Assembly (NCBI GenBank): GCA_964572825.1
Contig: CAZNGS010000005.1
Coordinates: 1 to 64,000 of the forward strand
Source of the DNA: CAYVBE01 sp964572825
Lineage (GTDB): Bacteria; Planctomycetota; Brocadiia; SM23-32
Direction: 5' to 3'
Length of the DNA: 64,000 nt
In this document: piece after piece, positions 26,786 to 35,474 of the stretch
Numbering within the stretch: the first letter of the stretch is position 1
How the letters are laid out: each line of letters begins with the position of its first letter
Notes under the pieces: model-generated
Seen by the model: only the letters and a program-made list of their open reading frames with translations
Told to the model about the DNA's origin: nothing
The model's database searches: none
Program-made: the position numbers and the translations under genes

Positions 26786-26845
26786 GTGCCGCGCCCGGAT
26801 GAAGGCCACGGCTTGCTGGGTCCGGCAAGCCAACCCGGCACGCCG

Positions 26846-29506
26846 TTACCCGATGGCGGACAGCAGCCTTTCGCGCACTTCGTCCAGGCGTGCGGCCTGC
26901 CTGACGGGTCGGCCGGTTTCCGCGTCCGTGAGGCAGAACACGTCCCGCACAAGCTCGCCCCGGGTGCGTATGCGGGCGAATTCGATGTTCAGCTTCACCG
27001 AGCCCAGGGCATCCGCGACCTCGAACAGGATGCCGGGTCTGTCCCTGGCGACGATCTCCAGCGTGGTGAAGGGAACGCCGGGTTCGTTCTCGAAATGCAC
27101 GGCGGAGATCGACCGACGTGACTGCATGGGTTCCCGACCGGCGGCTTGTTCGGCCCGCCGTCGCAGTTCGGCGCGGATGTCCAGCGCGCCCTCTATGGAA
27201 AGGACCAGGTCGTTCTCGATTTTGTCCCAGAAGGTGGGGTCCGGGTTGATGGGGCGGTCCTTCATCTGGACGACGAACCGGTCCAGCACCGTGCCGTCTT
27301 CCAGCGTGAAGGCCGTGGCGCTGAGGATGTCCAGGCCGTTGTAGGTGAACACGCCGGCGATCTGGCAGAAGCGGGCGGGCAGGTCGGAAGTGCAGACCCA
27401 GACCCGCGCGTCCCGGCTCCGGATGGTGGGTGCCGTGGCCGCCGGCTGCTCGTCCAGGCGTTCGACCAGTTGCAGGTGCGAGAGGGCTTCCTCTGCGGTG
27501 ACCTCCGTCTTGTAGAGTTGCGGCAGCAGTTGGACAAAGTGCTCGGCATCGCTCAAGCGGTTGACGCGCCGGGCGGCCGCGAGGAATTCGCGATCGAAGT
27601 GTTCGGCCGTGGCAAACGGGGCGTAGTCGGGCACGAGCACGGCCACCACGCTCTGGAAGAGCTCGAAGAGGCGGGCGTCGCGCCAGGCGAACCACGCCAG
27701 CTTCCCGCGGGCGCGGGCATGGGCGTAATGCAGCAGGTAGAGCGAGCGGAGCCTCCGGGGCTCCCGCACCACCTTCGCCAGGCTTCCGGCCGCCTCGCCG
27801 GGGGGGACGTCGGGGTCGCTGACCGGGCCCCACAGCAGGTCCCGGTTGCTCAGCAGGAAGACCAGCTCCTCCCGGTCGCGGCGATTCAGCCCCAGCCGAT
27901 CGGCGACATCGCCACCGGCCTCGGCACTGTCGCGAGGCTCTCCGGCCAGCTCCAGGTCGTGCAGCAGTATGGCCAGTCGCAGCAGATCGGTCCTTTCCAC
28001 CTGCTCGAGGGTGTGTCGCTGGGCCAGCTCGGAGGGCTCCTTGGTCTGTCCCAGTTCGTCGATCGTGCGCAGTGCCTCCACGGCGTGCTCGTCCAGCGTC
28101 AGGTCGCCGGCCGCCTCCGGATGTATGCGGTGGACCAGGGGCCGCAACTCCGGCAGGTAGGCCTGCAGGAGGCCGCACTCTCGCATCCGGCTTATGCGCT
28201 CGGCCACGCCGACGCTGCCGCCCAGCAGGTCGAGGAACGCCTGCCCCACGGCGGGGTCGGTGCGCGACCGGGCGGTGACGGCGTCCAAATTCTCGCTGAC
28301 CTGGTCGAGGAGCTGCTGGCTGACGGACAGGTGGCGGCGCTGGCTGAGCCGGAAGAGCTGCATCATGCGCGGGAGCTTTTCCTCGGTGCCGAAGGGCGGA
28401 CTGGCGGCGCTGTATATGCGTCCCTCCACCTCCACGAAATCGCTCTCGAGCCGCCGACGGGGCGGCTGCGGTGTCCGCCGCCAGGCGACCCTGTGCAGGT
28501 GCAGGAACCGCTCGTGGAAGCTGCGCAGCAGCCGGGACACCCGGCCGGTGTGCAGGAACACCTCCTGCATGAGAGCGGCGGCGGGGTCGGTTTCCGCGCC
28601 GAAACCCAGTCTCTCGGCTACTTCCTGCTGTGCGCCCCGATGCAGCAGGTCCGGCCCGTCCCCCTGCGTCAGGTGCAGTGCGTTGCGCACACGCAGCAGC
28701 AGCTCTCGCGCCTCCGCCGGGGCGCGCCGTCCGCGACCCTCCAGCAGGGCCGCTTCCTCGCCACGCCCGGCGTGCAGTTCTTCGATGGCGGGTATGTTGC
28801 TCAGGCACTCGTTGAGTGTTTCGAGGGCCCCCACGTCCCGCAGGCATCCGGCGCCGTCTTTCAGGTTGGGTTCGGTGCAGTAAGGCGAACTGGTGAACGG
28901 ATCGCGCCGGGCCATCGCCTCCGCGAGCACCTCTTCGCCGAGGGTTCCCCAGCACCCGGGCAGGAAGCGGTCCGCCACGGCGGATTGCAGTTGCCGATAC
29001 AGCCCCGTGGAACCGCTCAGACGCCGGGTGCCCAGCAGTGCGACCGCGCTCAGGTAATCCCGCCGCATCAGCGCGATGACTTCGTCTGGAGTGTGAGCGA
29101 CGGCGGCAGTCCGGTATCCGGCGCGCCTCAGAACGTCCTGCGATTCTGCGGCCAGTCGGGTCGCCTCGTCCGGGTCTTGCCCGGTGTGCAGCGCGATCAA
29201 CCGCACGGTGCTGCCGGGGCTCATGAAGCCGCGTCCGTATCCTCCGACCGCCACCCAGCAGAGTCGGAGGCTGCTGCCCGCGGCTGCGGATTCGACGAGG
29301 TGTCGCACGGCCGTGTCGGCCACCCGCGCCAGGAACCGCGCCAGCCGTCTGCCGCAGTGTGCTGGCTCTGCCTTTTCCGCCAGGGCCAGGGCGCGGTGGC
29401 GGAACTCTGCCAGGGCTGCGCCGGGGATCGCATCAACCGATGTGGTCTCCTGCCGCACCTCCCGCAGCAGGGCCTCCAGCTCTTTTCGTCCGGGAAATTT
29501 GCTCAT
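26846..29506 (-). CDS. GlnD-like protein (uridylyltransferase fold) with lost nucleotidyltransferase site
   Basis: 886 residues from ATG 29506, with GGAG 7-8 nt upstream; length and order match GlnD (E. coli about 890). Order: nucleotidyltransferase-like domain, GlnD linker ('SSPYCTEPNLKDGAGCLRDV'), HD domain ('LTLDEHAVEAL', 'LAILLHDLEL') and two C-terminal ACT domains ('TSDLPARFCQIAGVF', 'ARDRPGILFEVADALG'). In active GlnD the motif is G-G-Y-G-R ... S-D-x-D. Here 'GGYGRGFMSPGSTVRL' has T100 and R102 in place of both Asp, so uridylylation is probably lost. The HD pair remains, but the Gly/Lys-rich segment after it is changed. It may act as an ACT-based amino-acid sensor or a hydrolase-only form. 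Lies 155 nt downstream of uvrA. Confidence 0.82.
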   Translation of the reverse strand: MSKFPGRKELEALLREVRQETTSVDAIPGAALAEFRHRALALAEKAEPAHCGRRLARFLARVADTAVRHLVESAAAGSSLRLCWVAVGGYGRGFMSPGSTVRLIALHTGQDPDEATRLAAESQDVLRRAGYRTAAVAHTPDEVIALMRRDYLSAVALLGTRRLSGSTGLYRQLQSAVADRFLPGCWGTLGEEVLAEAMARRDPFTSSPYCTEPNLKDGAGCLRDVGALETLNECLSNIPAIEELHAGRGEEAALLEGRGRRAPAEARELLLRVRNALHLTQGDGPDLLHRGAQQEVAERLGFGAETDPAAALMQEVFLHTGRVSRLLRSFHERFLHLHRVAWRRTPQPPRRRLESDFVEVEGRIYSAASPPFGTEEKLPRMMQLFRLSQRRHLSVSQQLLDQVSENLDAVTARSRTDPAVGQAFLDLLGGSVGVAERISRMRECGLLQAYLPELRPLVHRIHPEAAGDLTLDEHAVEALRTIDELGQTKEPSELAQRHTLEQVERTDLLRLAILLHDLELAGEPRDSAEAGGDVADRLGLNRRDREELVFLLSNRDLLWGPVSDPDVPPGEAAGSLAKVVREPRRLRSLYLLHYAHARARGKLAWFAWRDARLFELFQSVVAVLVPDYAPFATAEHFDREFLAAARRVNRLSDAEHFVQLLPQLYKTEVTAEEALSHLQLVERLDEQPAATAPTIRSRDARVWVCTSDLPARFCQIAGVFTYNGLDILSATAFTLEDGTVLDRFVVQMKDRPINPDPTFWDKIENDLVLSIEGALDIRAELRRRAEQAAGREPMQSRRSISAVHFENEPGVPFTTLEIVARDRPGILFEVADALGSVKLNIEFARIRTRGELVRDVFCLTDAETGRPVRQAARLDEVRERLLSAIG

Positions 29507-29583
29507 CGGCGACTCCATTGCTGGTGCAGTGACACTGTTTCTGCCCGGGCGGTCCAAGAGGCCCGTTGCGGAATCGTGCTTCG

Positions 29584-29602
29584 CTGCGGCGAGACGCCGC
29601 AG
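29584..29602. other. Perfect 8-bp inverted repeat between uvrA and the GlnD-like gene
   Basis: CTGCGGCG, a 3-nt loop, CGCCGCAG. On the minus (transcribed) strand it lies 60 nt after the uvrA stop and about 78 nt before the GlnD-like start. There is no T-run after it, so a classical intrinsic terminator is not supported; it may be a structured leader or a protein site. Confidence 0.35.
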
Positions 29603-29661
29603 ATACCCTTGCACGGATGGGGTGATCGCCGGGCACAAGATAAGCCAGTCCGTGGCGGGAG

Positions 29662-32532
29662 TCAATCGCCGTTCCTGCCTCCGGGCGGGTCGTTCTCCAA
29701 GAAGGGCTGCAGCGCCCGGCCCGTGTGCGATTCCTGTGCGGCCACCACGGCCTCCGGCGGGCCGCAGGCGACGACGCGTCCGCCCTCGTCTCCGCCCTCC
29801 GGACCCAGGTCCACGATGTAGTCGGCGTTCTTGATGATCTCCAGGTTGTGCTCGATGACGATGATCGTATTGCCCATGTCCACCAGGGCGTGGAGGGTGC
29901 GCAGGAGTTTCTCGATGTCGTCGAAGTGCAGGCCCGTGGTGGGTTCGTCCAGGATGTAGAGGGTGTTGCCCTTGCTGCGTTTGCCCAGCTCGCGGGTCAG
30001 CTTGATGCGCTGGGCCTCGCCGCCGCTCAGGGTGGTGCTGGGTTGGCCCAGGGTCAGGTAGCCCAGGCCGACGTCGCGCATGGTGCGCAGTCTGCGTTCG
30101 ATTCCGGGGTAATTGGCGAAGAACTCCAGCGCTTCCTCGACGGTCATGTCGAGTACGTCGGCAATATTCTTGCCCCGGATGGTGATCTGCAAGGTCTGCT
30201 CGTTGAAGCGTCGGCCCTGGCACTCCTCGCACTCCAGCCGCATATCCGGCAGGAAGCTCATTTCGATTTTCTTCTCCCCCAGGCCGTCGCACACGGGACA
30301 GCGGCCGGCCCTGGTGTTGAACGAGAATCGGGAGGCCGTGTAGCCGCTCACCCTGGCCTGGCGCGTTTGGGCGAACGCCTCGCGGATGCGGTCGAAGACC
30401 TTGGTGTACGTGGCGGGGCAGGAGCGGGGGGAGCGGCCAATGGGGCTCTGGTCGATCTCCAGCACACGGTCGATCTGGTCCCATCCCTCCACGTCGCGGT
30501 GGAGGCCCGGCTTCTCGCGGCTTCCATGGAGCCTGCGCTTCAGGGCCCGGTAGAGCACATCGTGCACCAGAGTGCTCTTGCCGCTGCCGCTGACGCCGGT
30601 CACACAACAGAACAGGCCCAGGGGGAACTCCACGTCGATGTCCTTCAGGTTGTGCTCTCGCGCGCCGCGGACGGCGATGCGCCTGTCCGGGTCCGCCCGG
30701 CGCACCCGCTCGGGCACGGCGATCTGCTCCTGTCCGGTCAGGTAGCGGGCGGTCATGCTGTCGGGGCACTCCAGCAGTTCGTCCAGGGGACCGTTGAAGA
30801 CCACGTGGCCGCCTTCGCGGCCGGCGCCCGGCCCCAGGTCCAGCACCCAGTCGGCGCGGCGAATGGTGGACTCGTCGTGCTCGACCACCAGTATGGTGTT
30901 GCCCGAGTCACGCAGCCTCTCCAGGGAATCCAGCAGCCGGGCATTGTCGCGGTGGTGGAGGCCGATGGAGGGTTCGTCCAGCACGTAGCAGACGCCCGTC
31001 AGGGCGCTGCCGATCTGGGTGGCCAGCCGGATGCGCTGGAACTCACCCCGGCTCAGGGTATTGGAGCGGCGATCGCAGGTCAGGTAGTGCAGGCCCACGT
31101 CCAGCATGAAGCCCAGCCGCTGGCGGATCTCCTTCAGAATGGGCTCGGCGATTCTGGCGCGTGAGCCCTCGAAGGCAAGCTGCTCGAAAAACCGGCGGCA
31201 ATCCCGGATGCTGAGCGCGCAGAGCCGCGCGACGTCCGTCCCGTCGATGGTGACGGCCAGCGCCTCGGGCCGCAATCGCCGGCCCCCGCAGTCGGGGCAC
31301 GCGTCCGGGCTCATATAGCGACGGAGCTTGCGTTTTGTGGATTTGCTGCCGGTCTCCTCCAGCAGGTTGCGCAGCGAAGGGATGACGGCGTCGCTCGGCT
31401 CCAGGCCGTCCAGGTCCTGCAGGCCCTCGCCCGTCAGCAGGGCCCGCCGCTTCTCGGTCGGCAGTTGCCGGAAGGGCGTGTCGGGGTCGATATCCAGGGC
31501 GTCGGTTACCTTCTCGAGCAACCGGTCGAACTCTCTGCCGGTGCGTCCGCTCCAGTCCGACCAGCCACGGATGGCTCCGTCCGAGAGGCTGACCGAGGGA
31601 TCGGGCACGATGAGCTCGGGATCGAAGGAGTCCACGGTGCCCAGCCCCTTGCAGTTCTCGCACTGTCCGTAGGGGCTGTTGAATGAGAAGGTGTTGGGGT
31701 TGGGTTCCTCGAATCCGCGGCCACACTCCGGGCATGCGAACAGCTGGCTGAACAGTATTTCCTCCCCGTCCTCGGTCAGGGCGATGCAGGTGCCCGAGCC
31801 GACGCTCAGGGCTGTCCGCACGCTGTCGGCCAGCCGGGTCTGGGTCCCGCCGCGCACCACCGGGCGGTCCACCACCACTTCGATGTCGTGGACCTGGTAG
31901 CGTTCCAGCCGCTCCACCTCGTCCAGGTCGCGTATGACGCCGTCGATGCGCGCCCGGACGTAGCCCTCGGAGCGGACGTTCTCCAGAAGCTCCCGGTAGT
32001 GTCCCCGGCGGCCCCGCACGACGGGTGCCAGCAGGGAGAGCTTCGTGCCTTCGGGCAGGTCCTGGATGCCCGCCACGATCTGCTCCAGGCTCTGGTGGCG
32101 TATCTCCGCCCCGCAGTCGGGGCAGTGGGGAGTGCCCAGGCGGGCGTAGAGGAGCCGGAAGAAATCGTATATCTCGGTCGTGGTGGCAACCGTGGATCGG
32201 GGGCCGGCCCCGCGCATCTCCTGCTCGATGGCGATGGTGGGCGGAAGCCCGACGATCAGGTCACAGTCGGGCCGGGGCATCTGCTCCAGGAATTGGCGCG
32301 CATAGGAGGACAGACTCTCGATATAGCGCCGCTGCCCCTCGGCATAGAGCGTGTCGAACGCCAGGGAGGACTTCCCGCTTCCGCTCACTCCCGTCACGGC
32401 CACCACGGCGTCCCGCGGCAGCCTCAGGTCGACGTTCTTCAGGTTATTCGTCCGCGCATGGAGCACACCGATCCAGCCCTCCATCTCCCCCGCCCAGTCC
32501 TGCGGGACGACCTCGTCTATCTCCGTGGCCAT
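29662..32532 (-). CDS. uvrA: Excinuclease ABC subunit A
   Basis: A 956-residue DNA-damage sensor of nucleotide excision repair with two ABC ATPase modules. First Walker A 'GVSGSGKSSLAFDTLYAEG', second 'GVSGSGKSTLVHDVLY'. Signature motifs 'NTLSRGEFQRIRLATQ' and 'TTLSGGEAQRIKLTREL'. Zn-binding Cys pairs occur in 'FACPECGRGF' with 'CENCKGLG' and in 'GRCPVCDGLG' with 'CEECQGRRF'. UvrB and UvrC are not nearby. Three nt separate it from the der stop; its ribosome site lies inside the end of der, so the two are probably coupled. Confidence 0.97.
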   Translation of the reverse strand: MATEIDEVVPQDWAGEMEGWIGVLHARTNNLKNVDLRLPRDAVVAVTGVSGSGKSSLAFDTLYAEGQRRYIESLSSYARQFLEQMPRPDCDLIVGLPPTIAIEQEMRGAGPRSTVATTTEIYDFFRLLYARLGTPHCPDCGAEIRHQSLEQIVAGIQDLPEGTKLSLLAPVVRGRRGHYRELLENVRSEGYVRARIDGVIRDLDEVERLERYQVHDIEVVVDRPVVRGGTQTRLADSVRTALSVGSGTCIALTEDGEEILFSQLFACPECGRGFEEPNPNTFSFNSPYGQCENCKGLGTVDSFDPELIVPDPSVSLSDGAIRGWSDWSGRTGREFDRLLEKVTDALDIDPDTPFRQLPTEKRRALLTGEGLQDLDGLEPSDAVIPSLRNLLEETGSKSTKRKLRRYMSPDACPDCGGRRLRPEALAVTIDGTDVARLCALSIRDCRRFFEQLAFEGSRARIAEPILKEIRQRLGFMLDVGLHYLTCDRRSNTLSRGEFQRIRLATQIGSALTGVCYVLDEPSIGLHHRDNARLLDSLERLRDSGNTILVVEHDESTIRRADWVLDLGPGAGREGGHVVFNGPLDELLECPDSMTARYLTGQEQIAVPERVRRADPDRRIAVRGAREHNLKDIDVEFPLGLFCCVTGVSGSGKSTLVHDVLYRALKRRLHGSREKPGLHRDVEGWDQIDRVLEIDQSPIGRSPRSCPATYTKVFDRIREAFAQTRQARVSGYTASRFSFNTRAGRCPVCDGLGEKKIEMSFLPDMRLECEECQGRRFNEQTLQITIRGKNIADVLDMTVEEALEFFANYPGIERRLRTMRDVGLGYLTLGQPSTTLSGGEAQRIKLTRELGKRSKGNTLYILDEPTTGLHFDDIEKLLRTLHALVDMGNTIIVIEHNLEIIKNADYIVDLGPEGGDEGGRVVACGPPEAVVAAQESHTGRALQPFLENDPPGGRNGD

Positions 32533-32535
32533 GAC

Positions 32536-33852
32536 TCACCCTTCCCGCCGGGAATCTCCGCGGCGGCGTGCGACAAACTTGATGGGTATGGAAGTGAAGC
32601 CGAACCGCTCCCGGAGCTGGTTGGCCAGGTAGCGGGTGTAAGCATCGTTGAGCAGTTCGGGATGGTTCATGAACAGGGCGATAGTTGGGGGCTGAGTGTC
32701 CACCTGCGTGGCGTAATATACACGCGCCTGCTTCGATGAGGTGGACGGCGGACGCACGCGCGTCGTGATCTCCTCCATGGCGCGGTTCAGCGTGCCGGTT
32801 GAGACGCGGATGAAACTCTGTTCATGGAGCGCCTGCGCCGTCTGAATGAGCCGCATGACGTTGTCCCCGGTCAGGGCGCTGATGTAGACCACGGGGGCGA
32901 ACGCGAGGCCCGGCAGAGAGTCCCGCACGTAGGACTCCCATTCCTCCAGCGTCGTTTCCGGGGCAAGGTCCATCTTGTTGATGGCCACCACGCACGGCTT
33001 GTAACGGTCCACGATCCGGCCCCCCAGCTTCTTGTCGATCCGGGCGATTTCGGTGGGCGCTTCGATCATCAGGACCACCACGTCCGCGCGTTCGATGGCA
33101 CCGAACGAACGGGCCGTGCTGTAGTAATCCACGGAGGTCTTGATCTGTTTTCGGTGGCGCACGCCGGCGGTGTCGATGGCCACGAACTGCATGCCGTCGA
33201 TGCGGAAGCGCACGTCCACCGAATCGCGCGTCGTGCCGGGGGTCTCGCTGACCACCACGCGGGATTCGCGGGCCAGGTAATTCACCAGAGTGCTCTTGCC
33301 GACGTTGCGGCGCCCCACGAAGGCGAGCTTCATGGGTTCGGCCTCCTCCGGTTCGGCGGTGCGTGGCAGCAGTTCCGCCATCCTGTCCAGGAGCTTTCCC
33401 GTGCCCCGCCTGTGGATGGCGGAAACCGGATGCAGTTCCCCGAAACCCAGAGAATAGAAGTCGGCGGCCGCGGTCTCCTGCGCCATTCGGTCGCATTTAT
33501 TCACCACGACCAGCACTTCTTTGCCCGCGCGGCGCAGCTCGTCGGCTATGCGATGATCGAGCGGCTGCACTCCCTCGGGACCCTCCACCACCAGCAGAAC
33601 CAAATCCGCCCTGCGCAGGGCGATTCGAATCTGGTCCTCGACGTGCTCCGACAGTTCCTGCTCTGTGCCCATGCCGCCCGTGTCCACCAGTTCGAACTGC
33701 GTGCCGTCGTGCTCGCAGCGGTGCGTGATGCGGTCCCGGGTCACGCCGGCGGTGGGCTCCACGATGGCCACACGGCGACCGTAGAGGGCATTGAACAGGG
33801 ACGATTTGCCCACGTTGGGTCGCCCCACTATAACAACTGACGGCGGCGGCAT
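32536..33852 (-). CDS. der: Ribosome-assembly GTPase Der (EngA)
   Basis: 438 residues, two tandem GTPase domains and a KH-like C-domain. G1 motifs: 'GRPNVGKSSLFNAL' and 'GRRNVGKSTLVNYL'. G3: 'DTGGMG' and 'DTAGVRHR'. G4: 'NKCD' and 'NKMD'. It acts in maturation of the 50S subunit. ATG 33852 is chosen for the GGGAG site 5 nt upstream and because homology begins there; the frame extends 17 codons further. Confidence 0.96.
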   Translation of the reverse strand: MPPPSVVIVGRPNVGKSSLFNALYGRRVAIVEPTAGVTRDRITHRCEHDGTQFELVDTGGMGTEQELSEHVEDQIRIALRRADLVLLVVEGPEGVQPLDHRIADELRRAGKEVLVVVNKCDRMAQETAAADFYSLGFGELHPVSAIHRRGTGKLLDRMAELLPRTAEPEEAEPMKLAFVGRRNVGKSTLVNYLARESRVVVSETPGTTRDSVDVRFRIDGMQFVAIDTAGVRHRKQIKTSVDYYSTARSFGAIERADVVVLMIEAPTEIARIDKKLGGRIVDRYKPCVVAINKMDLAPETTLEEWESYVRDSLPGLAFAPVVYISALTGDNVMRLIQTAQALHEQSFIRVSTGTLNRAMEEITTRVRPPSTSSKQARVYYATQVDTQPPTIALFMNHPELLNDAYTRYLANQLRERFGFTSIPIKFVARRRGDSRREG

Positions 33853-33914
33853 AACACTCCCCCCGGGCGCACGTAGTGTCCCGTTGATGGGCGACAGGAC
33901 CATTCAAACTCGCC

Positions 33915-33923
33915 ATTATAGCA
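33915..33923 (-). promoter_or_regulatory. Extended -10 promoter element for der-uvrA
   Basis: On the minus strand TGC-TATAAT, a perfect -10 hexamer with the TG extension. No good -35 at 17-18 nt, which fits an extended -10 promoter. It points toward der, about 60 nt away. Confidence 0.45.
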
Positions 33924-33974
33924 GACGCCCCTCCCGCCGCGCACCTGCAGCAAGCTCCCCGGCGCGGCCAACAT

Positions 33975-34004
33975 TTGCCGCACGGGTCCGGCGGAGCGTA
34001 CAAT
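33975..34004 (+). promoter_or_regulatory. Promoter candidate for mobA-fdhD
   Basis: TTGCCG, an 18-nt spacer and TACAAT; a start near 34011 would give a leader of about 33 nt before ATG 34044. With the der promoter it forms a divergent pair. Confidence 0.4.
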
Positions 34005-34043
34005 TATGATCACGATCCTGCGCCTGATGTCGGGGAACCGCCC

Positions 34044-35417
34044 ATGCCCGAGGACGTTTCAGAAGTCTTTCTCCTCTGCGGAGGGGACAGCGAGAGGCTG
34101 GGATTTCCCAAGGAGATGCTTCGGGTGGAAGGCGTGCCGCTCGCCGTGAAGCTTGTGAACAGGCTGCGCAGGGCTTTCGGCAGGGCGGCCGTGGTCACGA
34201 ACCGTTCCCCTTACCTGGAGCACTGGCTGGACGTGCCCATACATCCGGACCGGTACCCCGGCCAGGGCCCGCTGGCGGGGATCCACTCCGGGCTGTGCGA
34301 GGCGACGGGAGACTCAGCCTTCTTTCTCGCGTGCGACATGCCCTTTGTGACGGTGCCGATGATGAAGCGGCTGGCGCAGGATGCGCGCACGGCGGAGGCC
34401 GGCATTGTCACCTTCCGCACCTCCAGGGGGCCCGAGCCGCTTTGCGGGGTGTACCGCAAACGGCTCTTGCCGGAGATGGAGAAACGGCTGCGGGAAGGCT
34501 CCAAAGCCAGCCCCTGGGACTTCGCGCGGGCCGTCGGCGCGCGGTTCATCCCCGCCGACGAGGACGAGGCCCGCCGACTGCGGGACGTGGATTCGCCGGC
34601 CGACCTCCGCTTTCTGAGGGAGGTGTTCGACGAGGTGGAGCCGTTGCCCGTGCACCGGCGCTCCATAGCCCGGCTCGGGGAGGGCGACACACGGTCGGAC
34701 CTGCTGGTGGAGGAGCACGCCGTGGCCTTCTATGCAAACCAGGTCCATCTGGTGACTATCGATTGCCTGCCCGGATCGCTGCGGGAACTGGCGGTAGGGC
34801 TCTGCGTGGGGGCCGGACTGGCGGAGGAGCTGGACGAAATCCATGGTGTGGAGGTTGACTACCGACGGGATCGCGTGACCATCGGACTGGAGGGGCAAAC
34901 GTCCGAGCTGCAGCGGACGCTGCAACGACACCTGGCCTCGGGCTGCGGCGCCCGGCCCGGCGTCGGAGGAGGCGCCGTGCGCGCGGTGGGGCGGGGCAGC
35001 CGGAGTTTCCATGTCGGGGCTGGCCACATTCTGGATGTCCTGGACAACCTGCGGCGCATGGCGCCGGTTTTCCAGCAGACCGGCGCGACCCACCAGGCGG
35101 CCTTCAGCGACGGGCAGAGGGTGCTGTACTTCGCCGAGGACGTGGGCCGTCACAACGCCGTGGACAAAGTGCTGGGCGGCTGCCTGCTGCGAGAGGTGGA
35201 TCTGGAAAGGGGCGTCCTGGTGGTCACCGGCCGGCTGAACGCCCAGATAGTGGAAAAAGTTCTCCGCTGCGGCGTGCCCGTGCTGGCCTCGCGGTCCGCG
35301 GCGACCGCCCGGGCCGCCGGCAGCGCCGCCCGCCACGGGTTGACACTGGTGGGTTTTGCACGTGGACGGCGAATGAACGTTTACACCCATCCGGAGCGGG
35401 TGAACCTGGATCGCTGA
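34044..35417 (+). CDS. MobA-FdhD fusion: Mo-cofactor guanylyltransferase joined to formate dehydrogenase sulfurtransferase
   Basis: 457 residues from ATG 34044. Residues 1-195 are a MobA-type nucleotidyltransferase: 'LLCGGDSERLGFPKEML', 'GPLAGIHSGL', 'FLACDMPFV' and 'PLCGVYRK'. Residues ~205-457 are FdhD: 'EEHAVAFYANQ', 'FAEDVGRHNAVDKVLGG', 'GRLNAQIVEKV', 'PVLASRSAAT' and 'GLTLVGFARGRRMNVYTHPERV'. FdhD passes sulfur from IscS to the molybdenum centre. Of the usual C-x2-C loop only C301 remains ('SGCGARPG'). Fusing GMP-attachment and sulfuration steps makes sense for formate-dehydrogenase cofactor maturation, but no formate dehydrogenase gene is in this window. Confidence 0.87.
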   Translation: MPEDVSEVFLLCGGDSERLGFPKEMLRVEGVPLAVKLVNRLRRAFGRAAVVTNRSPYLEHWLDVPIHPDRYPGQGPLAGIHSGLCEATGDSAFFLACDMPFVTVPMMKRLAQDARTAEAGIVTFRTSRGPEPLCGVYRKRLLPEMEKRLREGSKASPWDFARAVGARFIPADEDEARRLRDVDSPADLRFLREVFDEVEPLPVHRRSIARLGEGDTRSDLLVEEHAVAFYANQVHLVTIDCLPGSLRELAVGLCVGAGLAEELDEIHGVEVDYRRDRVTIGLEGQTSELQRTLQRHLASGCGARPGVGGGAVRAVGRGSRSFHVGAGHILDVLDNLRRMAPVFQQTGATHQAAFSDGQRVLYFAEDVGRHNAVDKVLGGCLLREVDLERGVLVVTGRLNAQIVEKVLRCGVPVLASRSAATARAAGSAARHGLTLVGFARGRRMNVYTHPERVNLDR

Positions 35418-35474
35418 GATGGCTCGACACAAGCGCCGAGATGCGGATACCGGGCGCGGGATAGGAGGCTTTTA

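Noticed and set aside
27146..29821. 891-codon plus-strand open frame opposite the GlnD-like gene
   Set aside because: Antisense shadow with no family resemblance; the minus-strand frame has ACT, HD and linker blocks.
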